Shown here: piece by piece, positions 40,254 to 49,886 of the stretch
How positions within the stretch are numbered: the stretch's first letter is position 1
Layout: each line of letters opens with the position of its first letter
DNA from: JBFWVJ01 sp050246795
GTDB lineage: Bacteria > Patescibacteriota > Gracilibacteria > JAUYGZ01
Length of the DNA: 64,000 nucleotides
Direction: 5' to 3'
NCBI GenBank assembly: GCA_050246795.1
Contig: JBFWVJ010000004.1
Location: 62,001 to 126,000 of the forward strand
Notes under the pieces: model-generated
Told to the model about the DNA's origin: nothing
Databases searched by the model: none
The model's input: only the letters and a program-made list of their open reading frames with translations
Translations under genes and position numbers: made by a program

Positions 40254-43040
40254 ATGGATATTTCTGAACTCATAAAGGAGGCGAAGAAACACCATGATGT
40301 GGACGCGAAGAAGATCCGCGAGGCCTTTGAATTTGCCCAAAAAGCCCATGCCGGTCAGACCAGAATGAGTGGCGAGCCGTACATCACCCATCCCTTCGCT
40401 GTCACGATGATCCTGGCTGAGTATGGAGCGGATGAGGAAAGCATTATCGCCGCCTTGCTCCATGATGTGGTGGAGGATACGGAGTACACCTTGTCAGATA
40501 TTGAAAAGCACTTTGGAAAGGCTGTGGCCACCATAGTAGATACGTTGACCAAACTCCCCCATGCGACAGAGGTAATGCACCATCACCAGATCGATTCCAA
40601 GATCGAAAGTATTCGAAAGATCTTTGAAGTCATGCAGCATGACGTCCGGGCTATTGTCATTAAACTCTGCGACCGGCTCCACAACATGGAGACGCTTGTC
40701 CATTTTCGCCCTGAAAAACAGAAGCGGATTGCTCAGGAAACCTTGGACATCTATGTAAAGATCGCAGACCGACTTAGCGTTGCTGACCTGAAGGAACGAC
40801 TGGAAGAGGAGAGCATGAAGTATCTGTATCCTGCTCCATTTCAACTCCTTCAGAAATTAAAGGCTTCCAATCACAACACCTTTAAGAAAGCAAAGAAGGG
40901 CATCCAAGATATTATTCGTACCCATCCGCACCTAAAAAAGTGCACAAAGGTCCTTTTTCATTCTGTAGTTCCATATGACCGGCTTATTGAAAGCCATTTT
41001 GAAACCCCAGAGATCCAGCAGGAAGTACACCTTCTCTTTGAGGATGAAGAGGACTGTTACCTGGGGTTGAAAGATGTTCATTCTCTTTGGAAAAATGTCC
41101 GTGGAAATTTTCGAGACTACATTTCCTTACCCAAATCAAATGGATACCAGGCGCTAGAAACCGTTATCATCAATCCCGACGGGAACAGCATGAAATTTGT
41201 CATACAGACCCCGAGAATGTATTCCTATTACCGCTATGGGGTGATGCTCGAGTGCTTTACGGAGAGTAAGACCGGCCGAAAGGTGCAGCTCCCATGGGTG
41301 GAAAATCTTAAGAGAATTCACAAGGAGACAAAGTTTCGAAGCAATGATTATAAGTCAGCTCTGGAGAATGACATTTTAAAAGGATCGATTATTATCTATA
41401 CCCATGATAATAGGATTATTCTTTTGCCACCCCGAAGCACCGCCCTCGACGCGGCGTTTTATGATTTAGGAGATCGCGCTTTTCATCTGGAGTCCGTCTT
41501 CATCAATGGCAGAAAAAAAGACTTTTCTACCGCCCTTCAAGATAGCAACACGGTGAACTTTGAGATCACGAACAAGGAGACTTTTGAGTATGATTGGATC
41601 TATAAAATCAGCACTGCGTATGCCAGATCGTTTATTTCTGACCGATTGAGGCTTCTTCCCTCGAAAATGAAGCAGGAAATCGGAAGGAATGTCCTGCAGG
41701 ATGAGCTCTCACATACTCAAAGAGGATATCTGGAGGAATTGTCTGACCAGAGGAAAAAGGAAGTGGCGAAGTCGTTTGATTTGTCAAACTGGGAGGAGGT
41801 GTTGGAGGAGATCGGCATTGGCTCTGTCTCACCTGGCACAGTCTTGGAGCTCCTGTATCATGAGAAAAAGGGACATCGCGATATCAAGAAGTACCTTTTG
41901 GAATTGCACCGAGATATTTCGAAGCCTATCTCAGGAGTTTTTGAGATTTTTTCGCAATCCAATTCTTCCATTGACCACCTTTCAACGGAAAATATGAATG
42001 GAGATGGGTTTCATGACTCTTACATGATCACCGCTTCCTCAAAGGAATTACGGCTTCTTTTGTCCAAGCTTTCTTCAGGCTATAGTATCACTTTTATTAG
42101 TGAATACGTCCCACTCAGAAAGATGATGCTGTTGTACTTTCTCATTGGGATCGTTGCTGCCTGGTCTTTCAACCCATTCATCATCAGATACCTTATCGGT
42201 GAAGGGCTGGATCCGATCAATATATCTGCCATTCGAATGCTGGCTGCTGGATCAGCAATTTATTTGATTAGCTACTGGAGAAGATTGATTTTTCAAGAGA
42301 GTTATAAAGCCTTTCGATTCAATTTTTCATTTTGGATTATCACCTTCTTCCTGACAGCAGACATGATTTTCTCCCACTATGCGCTGCGATACATTCCGAG
42401 CAGCCATTTCATTTCGGTGATGGAATCAGGCCATGTGTTCACGTTTCTCTTTTTGTCATTGTATTTTTCCATAAAGCAGGGAAGCAAAGATATTCGGCAT
42501 ATGATCCTACCAACCGTTTTGGCAAGCTCTGGGATCATTTTCCTTTTCTTTCTTTCAGTCGGCACGCCATACCATGTCGGACATTATCTCTTACTTGGGG
42601 TTTTGACGACGTTTTTTCTTTACAGCTACCTCAATAGTCAGTATCAAAAACAGCAACGTGTAAAGGATAGGACCCTCATTCAACTCTCTTATATGTTCTT
42701 GATTGGCGCTTTTTTCCATCTGCCGATCATGGACTTTCAAAATCTGACCTCCGCCTCCGGCCAGTCCATTTTGTGGGCCGTCTTTAATGGAGTGACCGCC
42801 GGTGCTTTAGGTCACTGCATTTACTTTATACTCACGAGGTACTTCAAACAGTTCAAGATAAACCTTGGCTTGAGTTTCATTCTCCCGATCGTCGTCCTCG
42901 TAGAGTACGTGTTGTATGGCTTAGCGGACATGCGATATCTCATTTCTTTCGCGTTGATTTACATGGCGGTGCTTCTTACCGCGTATGCTGAAAGAAGATC
43001 GAAGAATGCTCCGTCCGTCACCTTGAACATCCCTGGTTAG
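40254..43040 (+). CDS. SpoT-like (p)ppGpp hydrolase fused to a 10-TM EamA transporter, 928 aa
   Basis: Residues 1-180 are an RSH HD hydrolase with the full metal and catalytic set at canonical spacing: Arg37, His46, His70-Asp71, Glu74-Asp75, Asp140, Asn144. Residues about 200-380 correspond to the synthetase domain; DVHSLWKNV and DYISLPKSNGYQALET remain. The RxKHxYSI nucleotide loop and the Glu of EIQIRT are missing, so synthesis is probably lost. A TGS-like domain (about 390-460, LPPRSTALDAAFYDLGDRAFH) and a linker follow. From about residue 622 there are ten hydrophobic helices in EamA/DMT order (LLYFLIGIVAAWSFNPFIIR ... LISFALIYMAVLLTAYAE). One uninterrupted frame covers both parts. The start is fixed by the promoter. 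Confidence 0.85.
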   Translation: MDISELIKEAKKHHDVDAKKIREAFEFAQKAHAGQTRMSGEPYITHPFAVTMILAEYGADEESIIAALLHDVVEDTEYTLSDIEKHFGKAVATIVDTLTKLPHATEVMHHHQIDSKIESIRKIFEVMQHDVRAIVIKLCDRLHNMETLVHFRPEKQKRIAQETLDIYVKIADRLSVADLKERLEEESMKYLYPAPFQLLQKLKASNHNTFKKAKKGIQDIIRTHPHLKKCTKVLFHSVVPYDRLIESHFETPEIQQEVHLLFEDEEDCYLGLKDVHSLWKNVRGNFRDYISLPKSNGYQALETVIINPDGNSMKFVIQTPRMYSYYRYGVMLECFTESKTGRKVQLPWVENLKRIHKETKFRSNDYKSALENDILKGSIIIYTHDNRIILLPPRSTALDAAFYDLGDRAFHLESVFINGRKKDFSTALQDSNTVNFEITNKETFEYDWIYKISTAYARSFISDRLRLLPSKMKQEIGRNVLQDELSHTQRGYLEELSDQRKKEVAKSFDLSNWEEVLEEIGIGSVSPGTVLELLYHEKKGHRDIKKYLLELHRDISKPISGVFEIFSQSNSSIDHLSTENMNGDGFHDSYMITASSKELRLLLSKLSSGYSITFISEYVPLRKMMLLYFLIGIVAAWSFNPFIIRYLIGEGLDPINISAIRMLAAGSAIYLISYWRRLIFQESYKAFRFNFSFWIITFFLTADMIFSHYALRYIPSSHFISVMESGHVFTFLFLSLYFSIKQGSKDIRHMILPTVLASSGIIFLFFLSVGTPYHVGHYLLLGVLTTFFLYSYLNSQYQKQQRVKDRTLIQLSYMFLIGAFFHLPIMDFQNLTSASGQSILWAVFNGVTAGALGHCIYFILTRYFKQFKINLGLSFILPIVVLVEYVLYGLADMRYLISFALIYMAVLLTAYAERRSKNAPSVTLNIPG

Positions 43041-44197
43041 CGTCGGCTTTCTCGAAGTTTTTTCATGTAGACCTTGATGAACTCTTCCAAGCTTCTCTTT
43101 CTTTTGGGGTCTTCTTTTACCATTTCGGTAAAAATGGGGTGGTCTACCACACTCCACATCACATCCTCCGCGCCTTCGATAGGCTGGACTCGTACTCCCA
43201 CTTTTTTTACGCCAACTCTCATTTCATGAAATTTTATTGAAGCAATGTTTGTATCCGGATGGATCATAATTTCTCCAAAGGCGTGTTCGACTCCTGGATT
43301 TAAGTACAGATCGTACAATCCGCAAAGCTCCAGGAGTTCAGCTGCCCCTTCGTATGGCAATCTAGATTGAGCCTCATGGTTGACAGCTGTCATTTTCATC
43401 CACCCCACCTGATCCAACTTATGTCCTTTTCTGAGCGAGCTTGTCAGAGATTGATAATCTGGTGATATAAAGTTCTTGGGCATTCCCTTATACTTCTTCT
43501 TCATGTACTCAGTGTCGTCTCCATTCGGATGTTCCCACCATACAAAAGCAATGATTTTTTCTTTGTTCTCAGGATCAGGTATCACCAGGAAATCGTCTTG
43601 CAAGGGTTTAATGCTCTCGACACTCGAGGGAATGTTATAAAGCCATCCTTCATAGAATTTGTCGATATTTCGTACTTGATGGTGTTTTACATTTCTATAC
43701 CCAAATCCACCCGCGAGCCTTACGATCGCCTTCAGATGTTTGCTGTTTGGTTTTCGGATGCCAATTGCCTTCAGATCTAAACTTCCCTCCAAGATCATAT
43801 CGATCATTCTTTGCTTTACCTGGATGTCCCGTGAACTTCCCGGCTTTCGATCATTCTCAAAATCAAAGTCCAAGGGTCTGGGACTCTTTTCTCGGCAAAT
43901 CCTCTTGATGTCATCTCTGCTCATATTCAACCTGTTGGCGACCTCTTCTATTCCCACAGGAATGACCACTGGGCCAATATCGGTTACCAATGAGTGAATA
44001 TCATTTAGCAGGCGATCGAGTATTGACGATATTGCAATATCAGTGTCGTTGTATTCACTGTTTGTCTTGCTTCCATTTGGCGGAGTGTGTCCGGATACGG
44101 TGTCGCGCATCACCTGAAGTTGGCCGTTTACGGAAAGCAAATATCTCAATCCACCATTGCTATTGTTGTCCGATGGTGGTTTAGCGAGTGCACCCAT
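43037..44197 (-). CDS. Unrecognised protein with a possible HTH, 386 aa
   Basis: No signal peptide or membrane helices. A segment near residue 85 (VGIEEVANRLNMSRDDIKRI) looks like a helix-turn-helix. The second half is mixed alpha/beta with FLVIPDPENKEKIIAFVWWE and FGEIMIHPDTNIASIKFHEM. The C-terminus is basic. I do not recognise the family; a DNA-associated role is only a guess. It follows the 301-aa gene after 5 bp and overlaps the 3' end of the SpoT-EamA gene by 4 bp on the opposite strand. Confidence 0.65.
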   Translation of the reverse strand: MGALAKPPSDNNSNGGLRYLLSVNGQLQVMRDTVSGHTPPNGSKTNSEYNDTDIAISSILDRLLNDIHSLVTDIGPVVIPVGIEEVANRLNMSRDDIKRICREKSPRPLDFDFENDRKPGSSRDIQVKQRMIDMILEGSLDLKAIGIRKPNSKHLKAIVRLAGGFGYRNVKHHQVRNIDKFYEGWLYNIPSSVESIKPLQDDFLVIPDPENKEKIIAFVWWEHPNGDDTEYMKKKYKGMPKNFISPDYQSLTSSLRKGHKLDQVGWMKMTAVNHEAQSRLPYEGAAELLELCGLYDLYLNPGVEHAFGEIMIHPDTNIASIKFHEMRVGVKKVGVRVQPIEGAEDVMWSVVDHPIFTEMVKEDPKRKRSLEEFIKVYMKKLRESRR

Positions 44198-44202
44198 AGT
44201 CC

Positions 44203-45108
44203 TTAGATATTAGCTTCATTATTACATAATTTTATCGTTCCCTCAAGCAGGAGGTTCCCCGTTTGAAACAGGATATTTCTGCTTATACTCAGCAATTTGT
44301 CTGCGCTTGGTGCACTTTCAGCAGGCTGGGGAGAACCGATATATTTCCTGATAAAGTAATTGGCCATAATTCTTATAAATCTCGGCTGTACAAGCCCTCT
44401 TTTTCTCATGACGAAATGCGCCAAATGAATGTATCTCGTCATCAACATCCCAATTCGAACGTTTTTTGCCCCTGTGTAGATTTCAGCATTAAACAGTGCG
44501 ATATAATATGACTTACTTTCTTGCCCATAAAGCTCTGCTGCCTCATCGATGTAGTAGGGGAGAAGGTTGTCTTCATGTGGGACTCCTACTTTTTCTTCTT
44601 CTCCTCTGATGAGGTGTGGAAGTTTATGTTTAGAAGCCAAAAGTGAGATTTTAGCTGCTTCAATGACTGGGTCATTTTGCCCCGAGACGTTGAATCGATC
44701 CTGTATGGTTGACCGGTCAGCATCCGTCATATCAGCTCCAAGAATTTCAGAAACTTTTGAAGTCACCGTGTAGATGATTCGTTCCATTTCCTCGGGTACT
44801 TGCTCAATCGCGGCTAGATTTGATCCTGTCAGCAATGTCGCTTCATAGGCATCACGAATTGTCGCCTGGACACTCACGACGACTTCCTTGTCCACTAGGA
44901 GAGGATCAATAAGTCTGCACTGGAGTTCTATGGGGATCTGTGACTCGTGAAGAAGTCTCGCCGTTCTCCGCAATGGCTCATTCGTATACTTTCCATAATA
45001 CTTCTCCAGTTGTGCTAAAAGTGGAGGCTTCCCATTGCGTTGTCTCCCAGAAGTCTTTTTCCCTCCTTCGGGATTTCCATCCGATACTTTCCTGGTTCGT
45101 TCCGACAT
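44203..45108 (-). CDS. Unrecognised helical protein, 301 aa
   Basis: A basic, low-complexity N-terminus (residues 1-27) precedes a mostly helical body with conserved-looking blocks such as IDEAAELYGQESKSYYIALF and RFIRIMANYFIRKYIG. No signal, membrane segment or known motif. It is the first gene of a two-gene operon with the 386-aa protein. Its promoter region is very AT-rich compared with the surroundings, which may point to acquired DNA. Function unknown. Confidence 0.65.
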   Translation of the reverse strand: MSERTRKVSDGNPEGGKKTSGRQRNGKPPLLAQLEKYYGKYTNEPLRRTARLLHESQIPIELQCRLIDPLLVDKEVVVSVQATIRDAYEATLLTGSNLAAIEQVPEEMERIIYTVTSKVSEILGADMTDADRSTIQDRFNVSGQNDPVIEAAKISLLASKHKLPHLIRGEEEKVGVPHEDNLLPYYIDEAAELYGQESKSYYIALFNAEIYTGAKNVRIGMLMTRYIHLAHFVMRKRGLVQPRFIRIMANYFIRKYIGSPQPAESAPSADKLLSISRNILFQTGNLLLEGTIKLCNNEANI

Positions 45109-45141
45109 AGCGCGACAACAGTGAAGTTTTTAAGGAACGCA

Positions 45142-45170
45142 TATATATATTATATTCCCGTTTTAGTCAA
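45142..45170 (-). promoter_or_regulatory. Putative promoter of the two-gene orphan operon
   Basis: On the minus strand TTGACT (45170-45165), 17 bp, TATATA (45147-45142) in a run of alternating A and T. The start codon is 34 bp downstream of the -10. Confidence 0.6.
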
Positions 45171-45269
45171 GCCTTTCGATGGCATATACTACAACAAAAG
45201 TAGACTATTTTCAACGTATAGTCCAATTATCCCACATGTTTCTTAAGTTTCAGTGAAAAAGTCCGTTGT

Positions 45270-46274
45270 TTAGGAGCTTACAACAGGATTTGATTGCAGC
45301 TCTGGATTGAGAGGAGGTTCGGTGAGAGGCTCGGGTAATTCTTGCTGTTCCATGGCTTCTGGAGCAGCTTTTTCCACTGTTCGCTTGTTCTCCAGGTAAG
45401 AGAAGACAGGGTAGGGGATGAGGATGCCAGCCTTGTCGAATTCTTCCTTGATCTCGGCCATCAGCTCGGATTTGGTGATGACCCAGCTTTTTTCTTTATT
45501 TTGTGGATCGACCCAAAAGCGAATATTGAGCTTCATGCTGGAGCCACTCACGCGGCTGACCAAGACCCTTGGACGAGGATTTTTTAGGACGTGAGGCTTT
45601 CGCTGGATGATCTCGGTCGCGAGGCTCATCGCCTTTTTCAAGTCCGTATCCAAGTCCACATCAACGGCAAAGTTGATTCTCCGGGTATGGTGGGCGGTGA
45701 AAGACACTACTGATTTTGTCATGAGTTCTGAATTTGGCACCACGATCTCCGTGCCATCGATCGATTTCAAGATGGTGCATCGAGTCTGGATCTCCATGAT
45801 CTTTCCTTTAATCCCACCAGCTCCCGCGCCGATCTGGATAAAGTCACCCACTCGAAAGCGGTTTTGGAGGATGACCACAGCCCCCGCGATGAGATTTTCC
45901 AGCAGGTCTTTGAAGGCAAAGGAGATCCCAAGCCCAAAGAAGCTGATGACCTGGATGAAGTCCAGTTCGAAGATGAATTGCAGCACAGCCGCGATCCCTA
46001 TGGAAAGCGCTCCAAAAACAGAAAATCGATTGACCAGCGCCACCATGTCCGGGTAGAGCGTTTCTCCTTTGGCTTTTTGCAGAGAACGGACGATCCTCGC
46101 CGCGATGATTTTCCCCAGGACATAGAAGACCACGATGATGACGATCGCCAGGATGAGGTTTTTGAAGACGTCCAGCGAGGTCACGATCGTATCCAGGATT
46201 TCACTGCCGCCTTCGGTGGTGCTTGAGGTGGTCCTGGTTGTTTGTGCCGTTAATTGGTCGAGAAAAGAGTTCAT
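45270..46274 (-). CDS. MscS-family mechanosensitive channel, 334 aa
   Basis: Three transmembrane segments (about 40-130) end in the pore helix region FGLGISFAFKDLLENLIAG. The MscS beta domain follows (NRFRVGDFIQIG, VVPNSELMTKSVVSF) and then the C-terminal alpha/beta domain. The tail is Pro/Glu-rich. The channel opens on membrane tension to release solutes. It lies 19 bp behind the 1181-aa gene and is probably the last gene of that operon. Confidence 0.93.
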   Translation of the reverse strand: MNSFLDQLTAQTTRTTSSTTEGGSEILDTIVTSLDVFKNLILAIVIIVVFYVLGKIIAARIVRSLQKAKGETLYPDMVALVNRFSVFGALSIGIAAVLQFIFELDFIQVISFFGLGISFAFKDLLENLIAGAVVILQNRFRVGDFIQIGAGAGGIKGKIMEIQTRCTILKSIDGTEIVVPNSELMTKSVVSFTAHHTRRINFAVDVDLDTDLKKAMSLATEIIQRKPHVLKNPRPRVLVSRVSGSSMKLNIRFWVDPQNKEKSWVITKSELMAEIKEEFDKAGILIPYPVFSYLENKRTVEKAAPEAMEQQELPEPLTEPPLNPELQSNPVVSS

Positions 46275-46293
46275 GTGGGTTCAAGTATGGTGT

Positions 46294-49200
46294 TTAGAGA
46301 ATACATTCGCCATCTCCGAGCTCGATAAGATCTGCTTCAAATGAATCATCGTCTTTCAGTTTTTCCTTGCACTGCTCTACACAGTAAGATTGTTTGCTGT
46401 ATTCGTCGTAGTCTTTGCAAGACTCTTCAACGATTTCTCCGTCACATTCCTTGCAGACACTCATCTTCTGCTGCAGACACTCGTTTACACAACTTTCCAT
46501 GAGTTCACTTTCCGTCGGTGGAGGCTTGATGCTTTCACAGAGTCCACCACCTTCTTGAACTTCTTTTTTGAGCCCATCGTAGGGAGTTTGTCCGACTGAA
46601 CCACCAGGAACGGATGCCGTTCCATTTGGTGATGAGCCAAAGTCGATGCCTTTTTTTAGAAGGTCATCGATCGGATATCCATAGATCGTCCGACCCGCAC
46701 GATCCCAAGGGTCGGTATAGCCGACATTGATTTTCGGAAGACCAAAGTCGTAGCCGGCTCCCACTCTCCAGGAACTGTCAGGGGTTACCATTATCGTCCC
46801 CCGTCGCGTGATCTCATCCCATGACATACCCTCTCTGAGCCAACTCAAGTCACCGCCAAGAGGATTGACATATGAGTCATCATCCTCTGAATATTCTTCA
46901 AATCCATTCTGAGGAACGTATTCGCCTTTGGAGTCTTTGAAAGTAAGAGCAAAGTCAGTACCTGGTATATAGAAATATTCACCAAGTCCGCTTTCATACT
47001 CAATCACTTCTTTCATTTCCGCATACCCGCCCTCTTGGTATTCATCAGCGTATTTGAGTTGCATGCTCAAGGAGTCGAGTGAGTGCCAAGTGACTGCGCT
47101 GCCGATTCTGAAACTGTCTCCATCCATTTTGAGGTTGACTCTCAGATCGAAGTCATCGCCATTTTCGACGTTCAAGGTCAGGGTCGGCCCTTCAGTTGTT
47201 TCTTCCATGTATCCATCTATTTCCACTGGTTCTCCGTATTTGTATGCTGAATAGTTGTATGCACCATTGAAGGTTGCGCTCACGCCGATGGTCCAGGTAT
47301 TTAGACCAACTGACCAGCTGTCGCTTTTTCCTGTCGTATTTGCGATCACTAGTGGCTGATCGTATTCTGGTAAAATGGAATAGAGATATTCTCCGGGCTT
47401 GAAGGTTGTATTCGCGCTGATTCCAGTGCCGAAGTCCACGTGAGTATGACTTCCGTCCAAAGAAAACTTTGTCGCATCCTTCATGTTTATTGTCACAGCT
47501 TCAACCTTTTTTTTGCATGGGCAATTTTCTCTGATGAGTTTTTTCAGTTCGCTGATGCGTTTTGAGAAAGGGTTGGTGATTTTGCCGATCTCTTCAATCT
47601 TGTTCGATAGACGGTTTGTGGCAGTAGAATTTGGACATTTGTAAGTGACGCTTCCGAAAAGGATTCCCGAGCTTTGTCCTTCAGCTATGTTCTGGTCTAC
47701 TTCATTTGCAGGCTCGCAGCCGGTGCCGGACAGGCCTCCCTTGATCAACCTTGCGCGGTCTTCTTCAAGTCGTTGGAGTTCTCTCGTCCACTTCAGGCAT
47801 TCCTCACTCATCGGACATTCGTCCGCGGATGGAGTCGGGTTTGGCGCTGGAGAAGCCACCTCAGGTGAGGTGGTGGATGATCCTCCAGTGCTCACAGGTT
47901 TTTCTTCAACTGGCGATGTGATGCTTTGATCTTTTGGCTTATCACACCCCGCAGCGATTCTTTTTTCTGGAGGAAGCTCCTTACAGATACAGTCTTGAAT
48001 TCTTTGCTTCACTTCGTCCGATTTCTCATCGTAATCAAGTCTCTTTTTTACTTCATCACTGATTGCCGTACCACTGTAGTATCCCAGTTCAATTCCTAAT
48101 CCATTGATGTAGTCCCTCGCGAATCTGCAGAGAGATTGTTCACTATCGTCGGTCGGCTTATTGTTTGAACCAAACAATGAACCGCTGCTTCCTGTGAGAT
48201 CCTCTGATTCTGGAGCATTGCTCCCTGATGGTGAGGTGGTGGATGATCCTCCAGTGCTCACAGGTTTTTCTTCAACTGGCGATGTGATGCTTTGATCATT
48301 TGGTTGATCACACCCCGCAGCGATTCTTTTTTCAGGTGGTAATTCCTTACACACACAGTCTCTAATTCTTTTCTGGACATCAGATGTTTTATCATCGTAG
48401 TCGAGCCTTCTCTTTAATTCGTCCATTATGTCTTTACCAGTTATGTATCCTATTTGATTTGTCTGTTGTAAATTAATGATGTGGTCTCTCACGAATCTGC
48501 AGAGAGATTCTTCACTATCGTCCGTCGATTCATTGTCTGAACCAGACAGTGAGCCACTGCTTCCTGCGGGATCCTGTACTTCGGGAGCAGGTTCATTCTT
48601 TGGCTTTATTTGGCTGTACGCTTCATCAAGTGCAACAAATGGATTAGCGAATGGGGTAAGATACATGAGTTCGAAGTATTTTTCGATAAGTCTTCTCCAT
48701 TCCTCATCAGTGAGATCTTTCGTTCTTTCACCGCCATACTTTTTTAGGTTATTTATTGTCTCAGCTATCGCTTCTTCACTGGGCTTAATAGGTGTTGAAG
48801 GAACATTCCCATCGTCTTGGGGTTCTCCCACGGTGACGGTGTTGTCTTCAGGATTGTATTCAGAGACCAATGTCCCCGTTGAATCCTGCCCTCCTGTATC
48901 AGATGAGCCACTTGCGGGTGATGAATCGGCACCTGGACATCCAGCCTCTCTTTGCTGCTCTTGAGTGAGGTTTTTACAGACACATTCTCTGATTCTTTCT
49001 TGGATCTCTGGTGACTGTTGATCATAGTTCAGTTGGTTCGCAATGTTTCCAAAAACCACATTTCCTGCAGGGTTGATGTTTTGGTTCTTCAAACCATCTA
49101 TATAATCAGCAACATATCGGCAAATGTTTGCTTCAGAATAGTAGTTGTCCTGCTCAAGGTTTGGATCAATTGTCACGACACAGTCGACTTCTGTGTACTC

Positions 49201-49839
49201 TTGCATGGATTCGATCGTGTAGTCAGACAAGTCTGAAGCTAAATACCTTGCGGTTTCACGTAGACCTTTTGACCAAGGAGTACCCTTGGAAGTAGCGGTG
49301 AGATACGTCACATCCCCTTTCCAGTCGATCCGGGCTTTTCCAGCCTGAATACACTGGAACTCATACGTTGATGAGAATATTCTTGTGTTCTTGATGGAGT
49401 GAGTAAAGGGAGCATTATCGATCCTTGCTGGTGTCAATATGCTGGAGTTTGTCGTTAGTACGCCATTCAGCAGGTTGTTAGCTTCCGCTACTACCCAGGT
49501 CGTACTTTCTATCTCTCCATTAGCTAGGGTGTGTCGTTCTTGATCAGTTCTCGTGACTTTTACTTGAACAGGGACTCTTTCTCCGACGACATAGGTCTTC
49601 TTTGAAGGAATCACTTCTGCTTGGAAGTGTCCTGATGGAGCCCCGCCGTAAATCAGACCTTTTTCTACACGAAGCTCTAGATCACCGGCCTGGATGGTGC
49701 TGTCTGGTGCACCCTGCTTTTGAATGATCACGGTCCTAAGACGTTGCTGAGCATTCACCACTGTCAATGGGCTGCTGGCCAGCAAGACTGCAAAGGTGAG
49801 AACGAGTGAAGTAATTTGTGGGAGACGTGGTTTGAACAT
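46294..49839 (-). CDS. Secreted Cys-rich repeat protein, 1181 aa
   Basis: A signal peptide (residues 1-30) precedes a beta-rich domain and three copies of a module of the form LCRFVRDHI ... RLDYD ... RIRDCVCKELPPEKRIAAGC, joined by Ser/Gly/Pro/Thr linkers. The module copies begin near residues 235, 450 and 570. A further beta domain and a C-terminal Cys-rich tail (ESCVNECLQQKMSVCKEC) follow. The paired Cys suggest disulfide-stabilised modules outside the cell. No known family. Copies 2 and 3 include a near-identical 103-bp DNA repeat. It is the third of four genes in a probable operon. Confidence 0.75.
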   Translation of the reverse strand: MFKPRLPQITSLVLTFAVLLASSPLTVVNAQQRLRTVIIQKQGAPDSTIQAGDLELRVEKGLIYGGAPSGHFQAEVIPSKKTYVVGERVPVQVKVTRTDQERHTLANGEIESTTWVVAEANNLLNGVLTTNSSILTPARIDNAPFTHSIKNTRIFSSTYEFQCIQAGKARIDWKGDVTYLTATSKGTPWSKGLRETARYLASDLSDYTIESMQEYTEVDCVVTIDPNLEQDNYYSEANICRYVADYIDGLKNQNINPAGNVVFGNIANQLNYDQQSPEIQERIRECVCKNLTQEQQREAGCPGADSSPASGSSDTGGQDSTGTLVSEYNPEDNTVTVGEPQDDGNVPSTPIKPSEEAIAETINNLKKYGGERTKDLTDEEWRRLIEKYFELMYLTPFANPFVALDEAYSQIKPKNEPAPEVQDPAGSSGSLSGSDNESTDDSEESLCRFVRDHIINLQQTNQIGYITGKDIMDELKRRLDYDDKTSDVQKRIRDCVCKELPPEKRIAAGCDQPNDQSITSPVEEKPVSTGGSSTTSPSGSNAPESEDLTGSSGSLFGSNNKPTDDSEQSLCRFARDYINGLGIELGYYSGTAISDEVKKRLDYDEKSDEVKQRIQDCICKELPPEKRIAAGCDKPKDQSITSPVEEKPVSTGGSSTTSPEVASPAPNPTPSADECPMSEECLKWTRELQRLEEDRARLIKGGLSGTGCEPANEVDQNIAEGQSSGILFGSVTYKCPNSTATNRLSNKIEEIGKITNPFSKRISELKKLIRENCPCKKKVEAVTINMKDATKFSLDGSHTHVDFGTGISANTTFKPGEYLYSILPEYDQPLVIANTTGKSDSWSVGLNTWTIGVSATFNGAYNYSAYKYGEPVEIDGYMEETTEGPTLTLNVENGDDFDLRVNLKMDGDSFRIGSAVTWHSLDSLSMQLKYADEYQEGGYAEMKEVIEYESGLGEYFYIPGTDFALTFKDSKGEYVPQNGFEEYSEDDDSYVNPLGGDLSWLREGMSWDEITRRGTIMVTPDSSWRVGAGYDFGLPKINVGYTDPWDRAGRTIYGYPIDDLLKKGIDFGSSPNGTASVPGGSVGQTPYDGLKKEVQEGGGLCESIKPPPTESELMESCVNECLQQKMSVCKECDGEIVEESCKDYDEYSKQSYCVEQCKEKLKDDDSFEADLIELGDGECIL
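47864..47966. repeat. 103-bp direct repeat, copy 1 (in coding sequence)
   Basis: Identical to 48230-48332 except for about three bases. The 366-bp offset equals 122 codons, so the reading frame is kept; it marks a recent in-frame module duplication. Confidence 0.9.
48230..48332. repeat. 103-bp direct repeat, copy 2 (in coding sequence)
   Basis: Partner of 47864-47966. It encodes the Ser/Thr/Pro linker and the CCAAGC-rich end of the preceding Cys module. Confidence 0.9.
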
Positions 49840-49886
49840 GGGAAGGAATAAATGTGTTTTTATTTTTTATGATTAAAGGGACCAGA

